Assembly (NCBI GenBank): GCA_964344935.1
Contig: CAYFPL010000001.1
Span: forward strand, 930,001 to 994,000
Length of the DNA stretch: 64,000 nucleotides
Source: GCA-2731375 sp964344935
GTDB lineage: Bacteria; Pseudomonadota; Alphaproteobacteria; GCA-2731375
Direction of reading: 5' to 3'
Below the pieces are notes generated by a model. The model saw only the letters and a program-made list of their open reading frames with translations. It was not told the origin of the DNA and did not search any database. A program made the position numbers and the translations under genes. Each line of letters starts with the position of its first letter. Positions within the stretch are counted from its first letter, which is position 1. Below, one piece after another: positions 51,567-60,695 of the stretch.

Positions 51567-54500
51567 AGCAGGCTTGGCGTCGGCCTGCGGCGGGCGATCT
51601 ATGGCCTGACGCAGTTTCTGGGCCAAATCAGCCTTTCGGAACGGTTTGTGCAATAACACGATATCGTCGTCCATGTTGCCCTGGCGGATCAAGGCGTCCT
51701 GTGTATAGCCGGACATATACATGACCCTGATGCTGGGATGGTAGTCGGGCGCCTGGCGCGCCAATTCATCGCCGAGGATACCGCCCGGCAGAACAACGTC
51801 GGTGAAAAGAAGATCAATATGCGGTTCCTGTTTCAGTAGTCCGAGAGCCGCGGCGCCGTCCGGTGCTTCCAATGCCTGATAGCCCAGTTCATCCAAAAGG
51901 GCCATGGTCAAGGTGCGAACATCCGGGTCATCCTCCACCACCAAAACGCATTCGCCTTCCGACGCCGGCAAGGACTCGACCTGGGTTATTTCTGAACGCG
52001 GCGTTGGTTCCGCACGGGGTAAATAAAGCCTCACAGTAGTGCCCCGTTCTACTTCGCTATAGATGGTGACATGGCCATTCGACTGCTTGGCAAATCCAAA
52101 AACCATGCTCAAGCCAAGACCAGTGCCTTTGCCCTGAGCTTTGGTTGTAAAAAACGGTTCAAACACCCTGCTGCGCACCTCCGGCGCCATACCGTGGCCG
52201 GTATCCGTGATGGACAAAGTGACATATTCGCCGGGCGCCATGTCGGCCTGCGCTGCATCAAACTCATCAACAAGGGATATGTTGGCCGTTTCGATGGTAA
52301 GCACGCCGCCGTCCGGCATCGCATCACGGGCATTCACGGCGAGGTTGAGGATGGCATTTTCCACCTGTCCCGGATCGACTAGGCACGGCCACAATCCATC
52401 GTTGGATTTGGCTTCAATCCTGATGGTCTCGCCCAGACTGCGATGCAGCATCGAGATCATGCCGGCGATCTGCTTGTCCAATTCGATCACTTTCGGTGAC
52501 AGGGCCTGCTTGCGGGAGAACGCCAGCAACTGTTGCGTCAACTCGGCGCCGCGGCCGGCAGTGCGCAGAATGGTTTCGAGCAGTTTCGACTGACGCTCCG
52601 TGACCGTCCGGTCCCCTTCCGGCTGCAAAAGCAATTCCGCATTGCCCATGATCACGGCTAGCAGATTGTTGAAATCATGGGCAACACCGCCGGTCAACTG
52701 GCCGACTGTCTCCATCTTTTGAGCCTGGACCAGTTGCTCTTCCAACTCGCGCTGCTGAGTTATGTTGCTAGAGGAGCCACGAAACCCCTGAAAGGCGCCG
52801 TTTTCGTCATAGTAGGGTTTGCCGGAAGTGCGGATCCATACACTGCTTCCAGGCTCCTGCCCCTGGCGTTGGAATACCACATCGCGGAATGGTCTGCGGT
52901 TTTGCAACTGTTGTTCGATGTACTTCCAGGGTTCCATCTCCTGGTAAATCGGATCGATTGCCGTCTCGGGCCGCTGGCCTATCAGCGCCTCTACCTTGAA
53001 TTCAACATGATCTTCAAATGAGGGTGAAATGTAATTGTAGCGAAGATCGGAATCCGTCTGCCAATAGAAGTCGGCGCTGGCCTCGACGAAGTCACCCATT
53101 CGCGCCTCGCTCTGTCGCAGTTCGGTTTCGGTCCGGTCCTGTTCTGTTATGTCTCTGGTAACCCCGAATATGGAGACCAAGGCGCCAGCTTCGTCGAATT
53201 CAGGCCGCCCGACGCCGGCCATAACCCTTTCCTCGCCACTGGCCAGGGTAATGCGGTATTTGAATTCGTAAGGTTCTCTGTTCGCAATGGCAGCCGCACG
53301 TATCTCCGCTAAATTTCGCAAATCGTCCGGATGAACGGCAGCCCGAACCTCCTCCAGCGTGCGTTCTTCTTCGCCTGGTTCGTAACCGAGAATGCGATAG
53401 GCCTGATCTGACATGGTCATGAGATCGGTTTTCGCGTCGATCCGCCAATGTCCGATGCGTCCAATGCGCTGGGCCTCTGCCAGGGCTAGTTCCTTCTCTC
53501 TAAGTTCGTCCTCTCTGCGTTTTTGTTCAGTAATGTCCCTGGCGGTGGTGACCACCCCCATCACATCAGCGTGCTCGCCGAATACCGGCGCGAAACTTAT
53601 GGAATAGGTCTTATCAGGCATGAGGTGAGAGGGCACTTCGATCTCGGATACCGGCTTACCGGTCGCGAGAACTTCCGGTAACCGGTCAAAACCGCCCAAT
53701 CTGGTTCCTTCGCCCAGCAAATCGGCCATGGTACGGCCGAGAATATCAGCCTGATCGACTGCGTAGGCTTCCGCCCCGCGCCTGTTGACAAAAACATACC
53801 GGCCATCGCGGTCGCGAAACGAAATAGTCGCGGGAACGGCCTCCAATATTGCCTCCAACACCGCGGTTTTTTCCGCCAGTTCGGCCCGGGCTTGATTTCT
53901 TTGCGTTACATCCTGGACGATCATGCAGATACCCACGGGCGCGCCGTCTGAATCTGATATTGCGAACTTCACGACTTCATAGTCGGCGTTTGTGCCATCG
54001 GCCCGGGTGAATTTATTGGTGCGGGGCCCAGATACGTTGCCCGCCAATGTCTGCTTGTCCCAATAATCGGCGATCTCCGCCAAGGGCCTGGAGATAAGTT
54101 CAAATATGGTTTTGCCTCGGACTTCGCGATCACCGATGTCGAACAGCTCGCGATAGCGCCGGTTTACGATGATATAGCGCCCATCGGTGTCCTTGAGCGC
54201 CATTCCCGCGGGCGATAATTCCATGGCTTGCCGGTGCCATCCGCCCGGGGGAGCGGGATTGAAAGCGCCTTCCAAACGGTGCGCCAATGCGCCCATGAAT
54301 ACTTCGGCGAAGGATTCATCCTTGGCGGCTGCGGGCATTCCTGTCACCAAATAGCCGCAGACCGTTCCGTCATCTTGCCAGCAGGCGTGTGCGTAAAAAT
54401 GCATCGTGCCCAAGGCATCGATGGTTCCCCGGCCCTGCCGATAAGCTGGGCCGTCAGGATTTCTTGCGGCGAATTCCCGGGCTGCGGCGCTGATTTTCTC

Positions 54501-54716
54501 TTCTGCTTCAGCGCCGTCGGACGCGGCGTGATGAATGGCGACGGCCTCCATCACTTCGGACGAGCCGATACTACAGCGTATGACGACGCTCCAGGTACCA
54601 CCTAAAGCATCGGTCAGCAGTCCGGCGGCCGCAGCAAGCAAATCGTCCCCAGCCCCTGACAAGTTGTTCAGGGATGAGAACGCGTTCAGCATGTGGTCGC
54701 TGCCGTCAACGTTCAT
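51561..54716 (-). CDS. Multi-PAS hybrid sensor histidine kinase
   Basis: 1051 residues from the ATG at 54716 (upstream frame to 54845 is not needed). A GAF-like N-terminal region (1-180) is followed by four PAS/PAC domains (about 180-300, 300-420, 430-550 and 550-680), HisKA with GGVAHDFNNLLAVIMGNAEL, HATPase_c with GTGLGLSMVFGF, and a C-terminal receiver (VLVVEDDPDVRTL, TDVVLPGG). No transmembrane helix is visible, so it should sense a cytoplasmic signal such as redox, light or small ligands. No cognate regulator is adjacent. Confidence 0.9.
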   Translation of the reverse strand: MNVDGSDHMLNAFSSLNNLSGAGDDLLAAAAGLLTDALGGTWSVVIRCSIGSSEVMEAVAIHHAASDGAEAEEKISAAAREFAARNPDGPAYRQGRGTIDALGTMHFYAHACWQDDGTVCGYLVTGMPAAAKDESFAEVFMGALAHRLEGAFNPAPPGGWHRQAMELSPAGMALKDTDGRYIIVNRRYRELFDIGDREVRGKTIFELISRPLAEIADYWDKQTLAGNVSGPRTNKFTRADGTNADYEVVKFAISDSDGAPVGICMIVQDVTQRNQARAELAEKTAVLEAILEAVPATISFRDRDGRYVFVNRRGAEAYAVDQADILGRTMADLLGEGTRLGGFDRLPEVLATGKPVSEIEVPSHLMPDKTYSISFAPVFGEHADVMGVVTTARDITEQKRREDELREKELALAEAQRIGRIGHWRIDAKTDLMTMSDQAYRILGYEPGEEERTLEEVRAAVHPDDLRNLAEIRAAAIANREPYEFKYRITLASGEERVMAGVGRPEFDEAGALVSIFGVTRDITEQDRTETELRQSEARMGDFVEASADFYWQTDSDLRYNYISPSFEDHVEFKVEALIGQRPETAIDPIYQEMEPWKYIEQQLQNRRPFRDVVFQRQGQEPGSSVWIRTSGKPYYDENGAFQGFRGSSSNITQQRELEEQLVQAQKMETVGQLTGGVAHDFNNLLAVIMGNAELLLQPEGDRTVTERQSKLLETILRTAGRGAELTQQLLAFSRKQALSPKVIELDKQIAGMISMLHRSLGETIRIEAKSNDGLWPCLVDPGQVENAILNLAVNARDAMPDGGVLTIETANISLVDEFDAAQADMAPGEYVTLSITDTGHGMAPEVRSRVFEPFFTTKAQGKGTGLGLSMVFGFAKQSNGHVTIYSEVERGTTVRLYLPRAEPTPRSEITQVESLPASEGECVLVVEDDPDVRTLTMALLDELGYQALEAPDGAAALGLLKQEPHIDLLFTDVVLPGGILGDELARQAPDYHPSIRVMYMSGYTQDALIRQGNMDDDIVLLHKPFRKADLAQKLRQAIDRPPQADAKPAS

Positions 54717-54869
54717 GATGTTGCAATTTCCGCAATCACCGCGCCCCTGCAACGGAGTTTCCGCGTTGCATTTATTAAGAAATATTTGGGCAAATGTTGG
54801 TCGCCACGCCCATATCACTAGAATATTACAAACTTTTTCAAGCAATATGAATTGAAAATAGACAACGGT

Positions 54870-54895
54870 GTTCTTGGACGGGACTATCCAAGAAC
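54870..54895. promoter_or_regulatory. 9-bp-arm hairpin between the DUF1223 and kinase genes
   Basis: GTTCTTGGA (54870-54878) and TCCAAGAAC (54887-54895) are perfect arms around an 8-nt loop. It lies about 90 nt past the DUF1223 stop and 150 nt before the kinase start, both minus strand. It could terminate DUF1223 transcription, but no T-tract follows closely, or be an operator for the kinase gene. Confidence 0.4.
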
Positions 54896-54987
54896 TGAAA
54901 CTGATTGATGTATTACGATGTGGTACGCGTTCTTATTTGTCGAACCGCCTCGTCAAGTTCGCCGTCCCGGCATAGACGCTAATATTT

Positions 54988-55749
54988 CTAAAAATCGATC
55001 CTTGCTGCTGCAAGCACCGGGCCCACCGGTCCCTTCTGGATGATGATGGCACATCCGTCACGGCCGCCTTCTTCCAACTCGGCGCGGCTCAGATCCAATT
55101 GCATGGCTTGTCCCTGCCAACGGCCAAGAGCCCGCATGTCTCGGACGACATTGAAGTAGCTCAAATGACTGCCGGCATTTTCTCCCCGTTCAATGGGGAT
55201 ATCATGGCGCTGGTCATAGCGCACCAGCCAAACCGTGGCATCTGCTCCCTTGCGCGACGACGGCGCGACGGAAACCAGAACACGGTCGTCGCGATGCTCC
55301 AGCCGCAAAACTGGTCCATCGCTGCCATGGCGCTGCTCCGCCTCGATGGCGGCGGATACAGCCGATACGTCCGAGCCCACGGCGTGCTGACGGCCGCCGA
55401 TAACCATCTGCGGCGTATAGACAGTTCGGTTCCGCATAGCGGCTGCGTAGTGGCGCTGGCGCATGGTATAAGCCGGATCCGCCAACGTGTCCTTCCAGCC
55501 CAGGTAGTCCCAGTAGTCTACATTGAAGGTTAGGGCGATCAGGTCGTCCCGGCGCGCAAGCTGACCCAAAAGCTTGTCCGCTGGCGGGCACGAATTGCAG
55601 CCTTGCGAGGTATAGAGCTCCACAACCACCGGCGGCTTGCCGTCGGCCAGGGCAGATGGATGCGCGATGAATGCCAGGATTGCCCCGCCAAGCATGCCCG
55701 CAAGCAAGAACCGCGCGGCAGGGAAAACGGCCCGGAACAATTTATTCAT
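54988..55749 (-). CDS. DUF1223 secreted thioredoxin-like protein
   Basis: 253 residues from the ATG at 55749. A signal/anchor helix (FLLAGMLGGAILAFIA) is followed by VVELYTSQGCNSCPPADKLL, a thioredoxin-like CxxC (CNSC) site, then NVDYWDYLGWKDTLADPAYT, which is the DUF1223 hallmark. Role unknown; a periplasmic redox or copper-related role has been suggested for relatives but not established. Upstream is acnA on the same strand. Confidence 0.85.
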   Translation of the reverse strand: MNKLFRAVFPAARFLLAGMLGGAILAFIAHPSALADGKPPVVVELYTSQGCNSCPPADKLLGQLARRDDLIALTFNVDYWDYLGWKDTLADPAYTMRQRHYAAAMRNRTVYTPQMVIGGRQHAVGSDVSAVSAAIEAEQRHGSDGPVLRLEHRDDRVLVSVAPSSRKGADATVWLVRYDQRHDIPIERGENAGSHLSYFNVVRDMRALGRWQGQAMQLDLSRAELEEGGRDGCAIIIQKGPVGPVLAAARIDF

Positions 55750-55825
55750 TCCTCGAAACTTAGTGACAGGCACCCTCACCGCAAAGTCAATTGTCGGTGA
55801 TGGTGCCAGCCTATTTTGCCGCCTT

Positions 55826-58519
55826 TCAGGCCGCGGCGCTCATGAGGTTTCTGAGGACATACTGCAGTATGCCGCCATGCCGGTGATACTCCACCTCGTC
55901 CAGAGTATCGATCCGGCACAACAAAGTTATGTCCTTGCTGCTGCCGTCGGCATAATTGATCCGGCACGCCACATCCTGGCGTGGCGTTATGCCGTCGGAT
56001 ATGCCCGTGATATCGAACGTCTCGGTCCCTTGTAGGTTCAGGGATTGCCGGTTCTCGCCGTCTTTGAATTGCAGCGGCAGAACGCCCATGCCAACCAAAT
56101 TAGAACGGTGAATGCGCTCGAAGCTCTCGACGATCACAGCCTTGACGCCCAAAAGCTGTGTCCCCTTGGCGGCCCAGTCGCGGGATGAACCGGTGCCGTA
56201 TTCCTTGCCCGCAACGACGACCAGAGGCACGCCTTCGGCCTGATAACGCATGGCGGCATCGTAGATGGACATCTGTTCGCCAGAGGGCTGATGCTTGGTG
56301 ACGCCGCCTTCCGTGCCGGGCGCCATTTCGTTGCGAATCCGCACGTTCGCGAAGGTGCCTCGCATCATGACTTCGTGGTTGCCTCGGCGGGAGCCGTACG
56401 AATTGAACTCCCGCGCCGGCACCTGCCGGTCGTTGAGGTACTTCGCGGCCGGACTGTCGGCGGCAATGGAACCGGCAGGGGAAATATGGTCGGTGGTAAC
56501 GCTGTCGCCCAGCATAGCCAGTTCCCGCGCGCCCATCAGGTCCGATACGCCGCCGGCATCCGGCGCCATACCGTCGAAATAGGGCGGATGCTGCACATAT
56601 GTTGAAACTGCGTCCCAGTCATAGGTCAGTGTGTCGCTGGCCTTGACAGCCTGCCATTCCGGTGGGCCGGTGAAGACGTCGCCATAGCGGCTGCCGAACA
56701 TCTCGGGCGTCAATGCCTTGGCGACGGTATCCGCCACCTCCTGTTGCGTCGGCCAGATATCCTTGAGATATACCGGTTCGCCGTCGCTGCCCTTGCCCAA
56801 CGGTTCTGTGGTGATGTCGCGGTTTAGGCTGCCGGCCAAGGCATAAGCCACCACCAGGGGCGGCGAGGCTAGATAGTTGGCGCGGACGAAGGGGCTGATG
56901 CGGCCTTCAAAATTGCGGTTGCCAGACAGCACCGCCGTGGCCACCAGATCACCCTCTGTGATGGCGTTCGAAATGGGTTCGTCCAACGGCCCGGAGTTAC
57001 CGATACACGTTGTGCAGCCAAAGCCGACCACGTTGAAGCCCAGTTGGTCCAACGGCGCCTGCAGCCCGGCGGCCTGCAAATAGTCGGCCACCACCTGGCT
57101 GCCCGGTGCCAGGGACGATTTGACCCAAGGTTTCTTCTGCAAGCCCTTTTCCACCGCCTTTTGCGCCACCAACCCGGCGGCCACGAGGACCGATGGATTG
57201 GAGGTATTGGTGCAGGACGTGATCGCCGCGATCACCACATCGCCGCTGCGCAGAGCGTAATCGGCGCCGGCCACGGGTATCGACTTCTCCGTGTCCGCGC
57301 CTGCCATCAACCGTGGCAAGGCGTCGTTGAATGAAGCCTTGGCTTTGTCCAGATCGACGCGGTCCTTAGGTTGCGATGGGCCAGAGATACAGGGCACCAC
57401 AGTGGTCATATCCAGTTCCAGAGTGTCGGTGAACACCGGCTCGGGGCTATCGCTGTCGCGCCACATCCCTTGCGCCTTGGCATAGGCTTCCACCAGCTTG
57501 ACCTGGGCCGGTTCGCGCGAGGTGAATTCCAGATAACGCAGGGTTTCCTTGTCGACCGGGAAGAAACCGCAGGTGGCGCCATATTCCGGCGCCATGTTGG
57601 CGATGGTTGCCCTATCGGTCAGGGGCAGATTGTCCAGGCCGGGGCCGAAGAATTCCACGAACTTGCCTACCACGCCCTGCTCACGCAGCATTTCCGTTAC
57701 GGTCAGGACCAGGTCTGTGGCAGTGGTGCCGGCGGGCAGCTTGCCGGTCAGTTTCATGCCCACAACTTCCGGCAGCAGCATTGAGATGGGCTGGCCCAGC
57801 ATGGCTGCCTCGGCCTCGATGCCGCCTACGCCCCAACCCAATACCGCCAGGCCGTTGACCATGGTGGTATGGCTGTCGGTCCCCACCAAGGTGTCGGGAT
57901 AGGCGATGGTTTTACCGCCATTTTCAGATGTCCAAGTGACCTGGGCCAGATATTCGACGTTAACCTGGTGGCAAATGCCCGTACCCGGCGGCACCACGCG
58001 GAAATTGTCAAAGGCCTGACTGCCCCAGCGCAAGAAGGCATAACGTTCGCCGTTGCGCTGGAATTCAAGCTCGATGTTTTTCGCCATGGATTCCTGCGTG
58101 CCGGCGTGATCAACCATGACGGAATGGTCGATGACCAAGTCTACCGGCGATAGCGGATTGATACGCTTGGGATCGCCGCCCATTTCCACGACCGCGGCGC
58201 GCATCGCGGCCAGATCGACCACCGCCGGCACGCCGGTAAAATCCTGCATCAGGACACGGGCTGGGCGGTAGGCGATTTCATGGTCGGAGCGGCGGTTATC
58301 CAGCCAGGCCGCGACCGCCTTGACGTCGTCCGTGGTGACACTGCGGCCGTCTTCGTGGCGGAGCAGATTCTCCAACAGCACCTTCAACGAATAAGGCAGG
58401 CGCGAAAGATCGCCCAAGCCCCCTTCCGACGCGGCCGGCAGGGAGAAATAGTCGTAGTCCTTGCCGTCAACATTCAGAGTGCGGCGGGTGTTCAGGGAAT
58501 CGTTGCCGATGGAGGTCAT
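55826..58519 (-). CDS. acnA: Aconitate hydratase A
   Basis: 897 residues from the ATG at 58519 with GGAGACTG-type ribosome site. The 4Fe-4S Cys ligands lie in ITSCTNTSNPS and GCTTCIGNSGP. Substrate motifs TDSHTTMVNGLAVLGWGVGG and GSSRDWAAKGTQLLG are seen. It interconverts citrate and isocitrate in the TCA cycle and is IRP1-like (AcnA), not AcnB. A perfect 16-bp palindrome (58552-58567) lies 33 nt upstream. Confidence 0.97.
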   Translation of the reverse strand: MTSIGNDSLNTRRTLNVDGKDYDYFSLPAASEGGLGDLSRLPYSLKVLLENLLRHEDGRSVTTDDVKAVAAWLDNRRSDHEIAYRPARVLMQDFTGVPAVVDLAAMRAAVVEMGGDPKRINPLSPVDLVIDHSVMVDHAGTQESMAKNIELEFQRNGERYAFLRWGSQAFDNFRVVPPGTGICHQVNVEYLAQVTWTSENGGKTIAYPDTLVGTDSHTTMVNGLAVLGWGVGGIEAEAAMLGQPISMLLPEVVGMKLTGKLPAGTTATDLVLTVTEMLREQGVVGKFVEFFGPGLDNLPLTDRATIANMAPEYGATCGFFPVDKETLRYLEFTSREPAQVKLVEAYAKAQGMWRDSDSPEPVFTDTLELDMTTVVPCISGPSQPKDRVDLDKAKASFNDALPRLMAGADTEKSIPVAGADYALRSGDVVIAAITSCTNTSNPSVLVAAGLVAQKAVEKGLQKKPWVKSSLAPGSQVVADYLQAAGLQAPLDQLGFNVVGFGCTTCIGNSGPLDEPISNAITEGDLVATAVLSGNRNFEGRISPFVRANYLASPPLVVAYALAGSLNRDITTEPLGKGSDGEPVYLKDIWPTQQEVADTVAKALTPEMFGSRYGDVFTGPPEWQAVKASDTLTYDWDAVSTYVQHPPYFDGMAPDAGGVSDLMGARELAMLGDSVTTDHISPAGSIAADSPAAKYLNDRQVPAREFNSYGSRRGNHEVMMRGTFANVRIRNEMAPGTEGGVTKHQPSGEQMSIYDAAMRYQAEGVPLVVVAGKEYGTGSSRDWAAKGTQLLGVKAVIVESFERIHRSNLVGMGVLPLQFKDGENRQSLNLQGTETFDITGISDGITPRQDVACRINYADGSSKDITLLCRIDTLDEVEYHRHGGILQYVLRNLMSAAA

Positions 58520-58551
58520 GGGCAGTCTCCTCTTCATGTCTTCTTTGCACG

Positions 58552-58567
58552 CGGCACGGCCGTGCCG
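58552..58567. promoter_or_regulatory. 16-bp palindrome upstream of acnA
   Basis: CGGCACGGCCGTGCCG at 58552-58567 is perfect and lies 33-48 nt before the acnA start. It may be an operator for an iron- or redox-responsive regulator or a 5'-UTR hairpin. GC-rich palindromes also arise by chance in such sequence, so confidence is limited. Confidence 0.3.
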
Positions 58568-58792
58568 GTCACATATTGTTGAACCTGTCGTCTGCCAGCA
58601 TTCCGGAGTAGCGCGCGGCGCGGTGTGCCGGCGGCGCGACCCGCCTCCAAATTCGCTGCGAGATACAAACAGGGGCTTCATAGCGCCTTTTCATTTGGAA
58701 ATCACTACTCACGATGAGCTTGTTTGAAATAGCGCTGGCTTGCCGCTTTGCCTGTCCCTAGGCTGGGGATAGGACAAGGGAGGAATTAGGCG

Positions 58793-59566
58793 ATGGAATT
58801 AGAACTCGCGGGTAAATCCGTACTGATCACCGGGGGATCGAAGGGCATTGGCCTCGCTGTTGCAAAGGGTTTTGCCGCCGAAGGCTGCGAAGTACACATT
58901 ACGTCGCGGACCGACGCGGATCTACGCGCTGCCAAAGGTGTTATCGAACAGGCCCACGGCGTCAACGTGCGGGTTCACGCCATGGACCTGGCAGCCCCGG
59001 GCGCAGCAGAAAACTTGCGCGAAGCGGCCGGCGATGTAGACATTCTGGTAAATAACGCCGGCGCCATTCCCGGCGGTGAAGTCCTGAGCGTGGACGAGGA
59101 GACCTGGCGCAGCGCCTGGGACTTGAAGGTTTTCGGCTATATCAACATGACCCGTCTTTACCTTGACGCCATGGGCAAACGGGGCCACGGCGTGATCGTC
59201 AACGTCATCGGCACCGCCGGCGAGAACCCGGCCGCCAATTACGTCGCCGGATCGGCGGGAAATGCGTCCCTCATGGCTTTTACCCGCGCCGTTGGGTCCA
59301 CATCCATCGACAAGGGGGTCAGGGTGCTGGCCGTTAACCCAGGCCCGGTGGAAACAGACCGTATAAAGGCCTTGTTGCGCACCTGGGCGGAGGAACGACT
59401 GGGCGATGCCGAGCGCTGGCCGGAGTTGACGGAAAAATGGCCCATGGGTCGGGCCGCTATGCCCGAGGAATGCGCCGATCTGGTCGTTTTCGCGGCCTCG
59501 GCCCGGGCTAGTTACATTTCCGGCGCCGTCCTGACCATCGATGGCGGCCTGGGGGCGCGGGTCTGA
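58793..59566 (+). CDS. SDR-family oxidoreductase lacking the catalytic Lys
   Basis: 257 residues. The Rossmann motif GGSKGIGLAVA is at about 15-25 and NNAG at about 87. The catalytic region reads NYVAGSAGNASLMAFTRAVG, in which the YxxxK motif has Ser in place of Lys, and no classical catalytic Ser precedes it (VIGTAGEN). A variant SDR subfamily in proteobacteria has this pattern, as I recall. The fold is certain; dehydrogenase activity is not. A ribosome site GGGAGGAA precedes the ATG. It may belong with the acyl-CoA/transport operon downstream, though 319 bp separates them. Confidence 0.85.
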   Translation: MELELAGKSVLITGGSKGIGLAVAKGFAAEGCEVHITSRTDADLRAAKGVIEQAHGVNVRVHAMDLAAPGAAENLREAAGDVDILVNNAGAIPGGEVLSVDEETWRSAWDLKVFGYINMTRLYLDAMGKRGHGVIVNVIGTAGENPAANYVAGSAGNASLMAFTRAVGSTSIDKGVRVLAVNPGPVETDRIKALLRTWAEERLGDAERWPELTEKWPMGRAAMPEECADLVVFAASARASYISGAVLTIDGGLGARV

Positions 59567-59885
59567 GAACACCCGCTGGTGGGGTTTCAATTCGGATCAA
59601 TACCCCAACGCGGGTGCGAGAGTCCCCTTGACCGGACCACCGTCTACGGCTTTACTACGGGCCGATTGCGCAGGGGCAAATCCTGATAAGCGAAACAACG
59701 GCACGGGGTTTGAGGTGCCCGGCGCAATCTTGGTACAGGGTCGGGCGGTGTGGATCTCCCAATATGACGTTTGAATATTTGCCTCGATTGCAGACCTCCT
59801 CGGTCGCCCAAATCAGTGGCTATTTTCACCGGCGTGCTTTGACCAGTGCCGGATATTCCCAAAACAGGACAAGGACGGCGTCGGC
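59567..59885. other. 319-bp gap upstream of the liv operon
   Basis: No gene. A TTGACC (59628-59633) and TTTACT (59651-59656) pair with a 17-nt spacer is a possible promoter for the operon starting at 59886. No strong hairpin or repeat was seen. Confidence 0.3.
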
Positions 59886-60692
59886 ATGACTGATGCGCAA
59901 GGCTCCGGCGGGGGCATCAAGCTAACCATCAAGGACGTGGCGAAGAGCTTTGGCGGCGTGCGGGCGGTGACGGATGTCAGCACCGAGGTTCAGGAAGGCG
60001 AAATATTTGCCATTATCGGTCCGAACGGGGCCGGCAAGACCACCCTGTTGAATATGATCTCGGGCTTTTATCATCCTGACGAAGGCAGCATCAAATTCGA
60101 AGATCACGACATCTCGCAAACCCCGCCGGCGGATATCGCCGGTCTGGGCATTGCCAGGACGTTTCAAAACATTGCTCTTTTTCGCGGTATGACGGTTCTT
60201 GAGAACTTGATGCTTGGGCGTCATGTTCTGATGAAGTCAGGCGTCTTCGCCTCATTTCTCTATTGGGGCCCCGCACAGCGGGAAGAAGTTCAGCACCGGG
60301 AACGGGTCGAGGAAATCATCGAATTCCTGAATTTGACCGACCTGCGCAAGACGCCCGCCGGTGCCCTGGCCTATGGCCTGCAAAAGCGGGTGGAACTGGG
60401 CCGCGCCCTGGCGGCAGAACCCAGGCTACTGCTGCTCGATGAGCCCATGGCGGGAATGAACCAGGAAGAGAAAGAGGACATGGTGCGCTATGTCCTCGAC
60501 GTCAATCGGGAGTGGGGGACCACCATCACCCTGATCGAGCACGACATGGGTATCGTCATGGATATTTCGGATCACGTGGCGGTGCTGGATATGGGCGCGA
60601 AAATCTCGCAAGGCACGCCGGACGAGGTGCGCGCCGATCCCAAGGTCATCGAGGCCTATCTGGGCACCTCGGATCACAAGGAGGTGGCATAA
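59886..60692 (+). CDS. Branched-chain-amino-acid-type ABC transporter ATP-binding protein (LivG-like)
   Basis: 268 residues. Walker A is GPNGAGKTT, the LivG-type insert LFRGMTVLENLMLGRHV is present, the signature region is ALAYGLQKRVELGRAL, and Walker B is LLLLDEPMAGMNQEE with the His loop IEHDMGIVMD. It would energise the permeases encoded downstream. With an acyl-CoA synthetase next to it, the substrate may be a carboxylic acid such as a fatty or aromatic acid rather than an amino acid. A LivF partner and a binding protein should lie beyond the window. Confidence 0.92.
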   Translation: MTDAQGSGGGIKLTIKDVAKSFGGVRAVTDVSTEVQEGEIFAIIGPNGAGKTTLLNMISGFYHPDEGSIKFEDHDISQTPPADIAGLGIARTFQNIALFRGMTVLENLMLGRHVLMKSGVFASFLYWGPAQREEVQHRERVEEIIEFLNLTDLRKTPAGALAYGLQKRVELGRALAAEPRLLLLDEPMAGMNQEEKEDMVRYVLDVNREWGTTITLIEHDMGIVMDISDHVAVLDMGAKISQGTPDEVRADPKVIEAYLGTSDHKEVA

Positions 60693-60695
60693 GCC

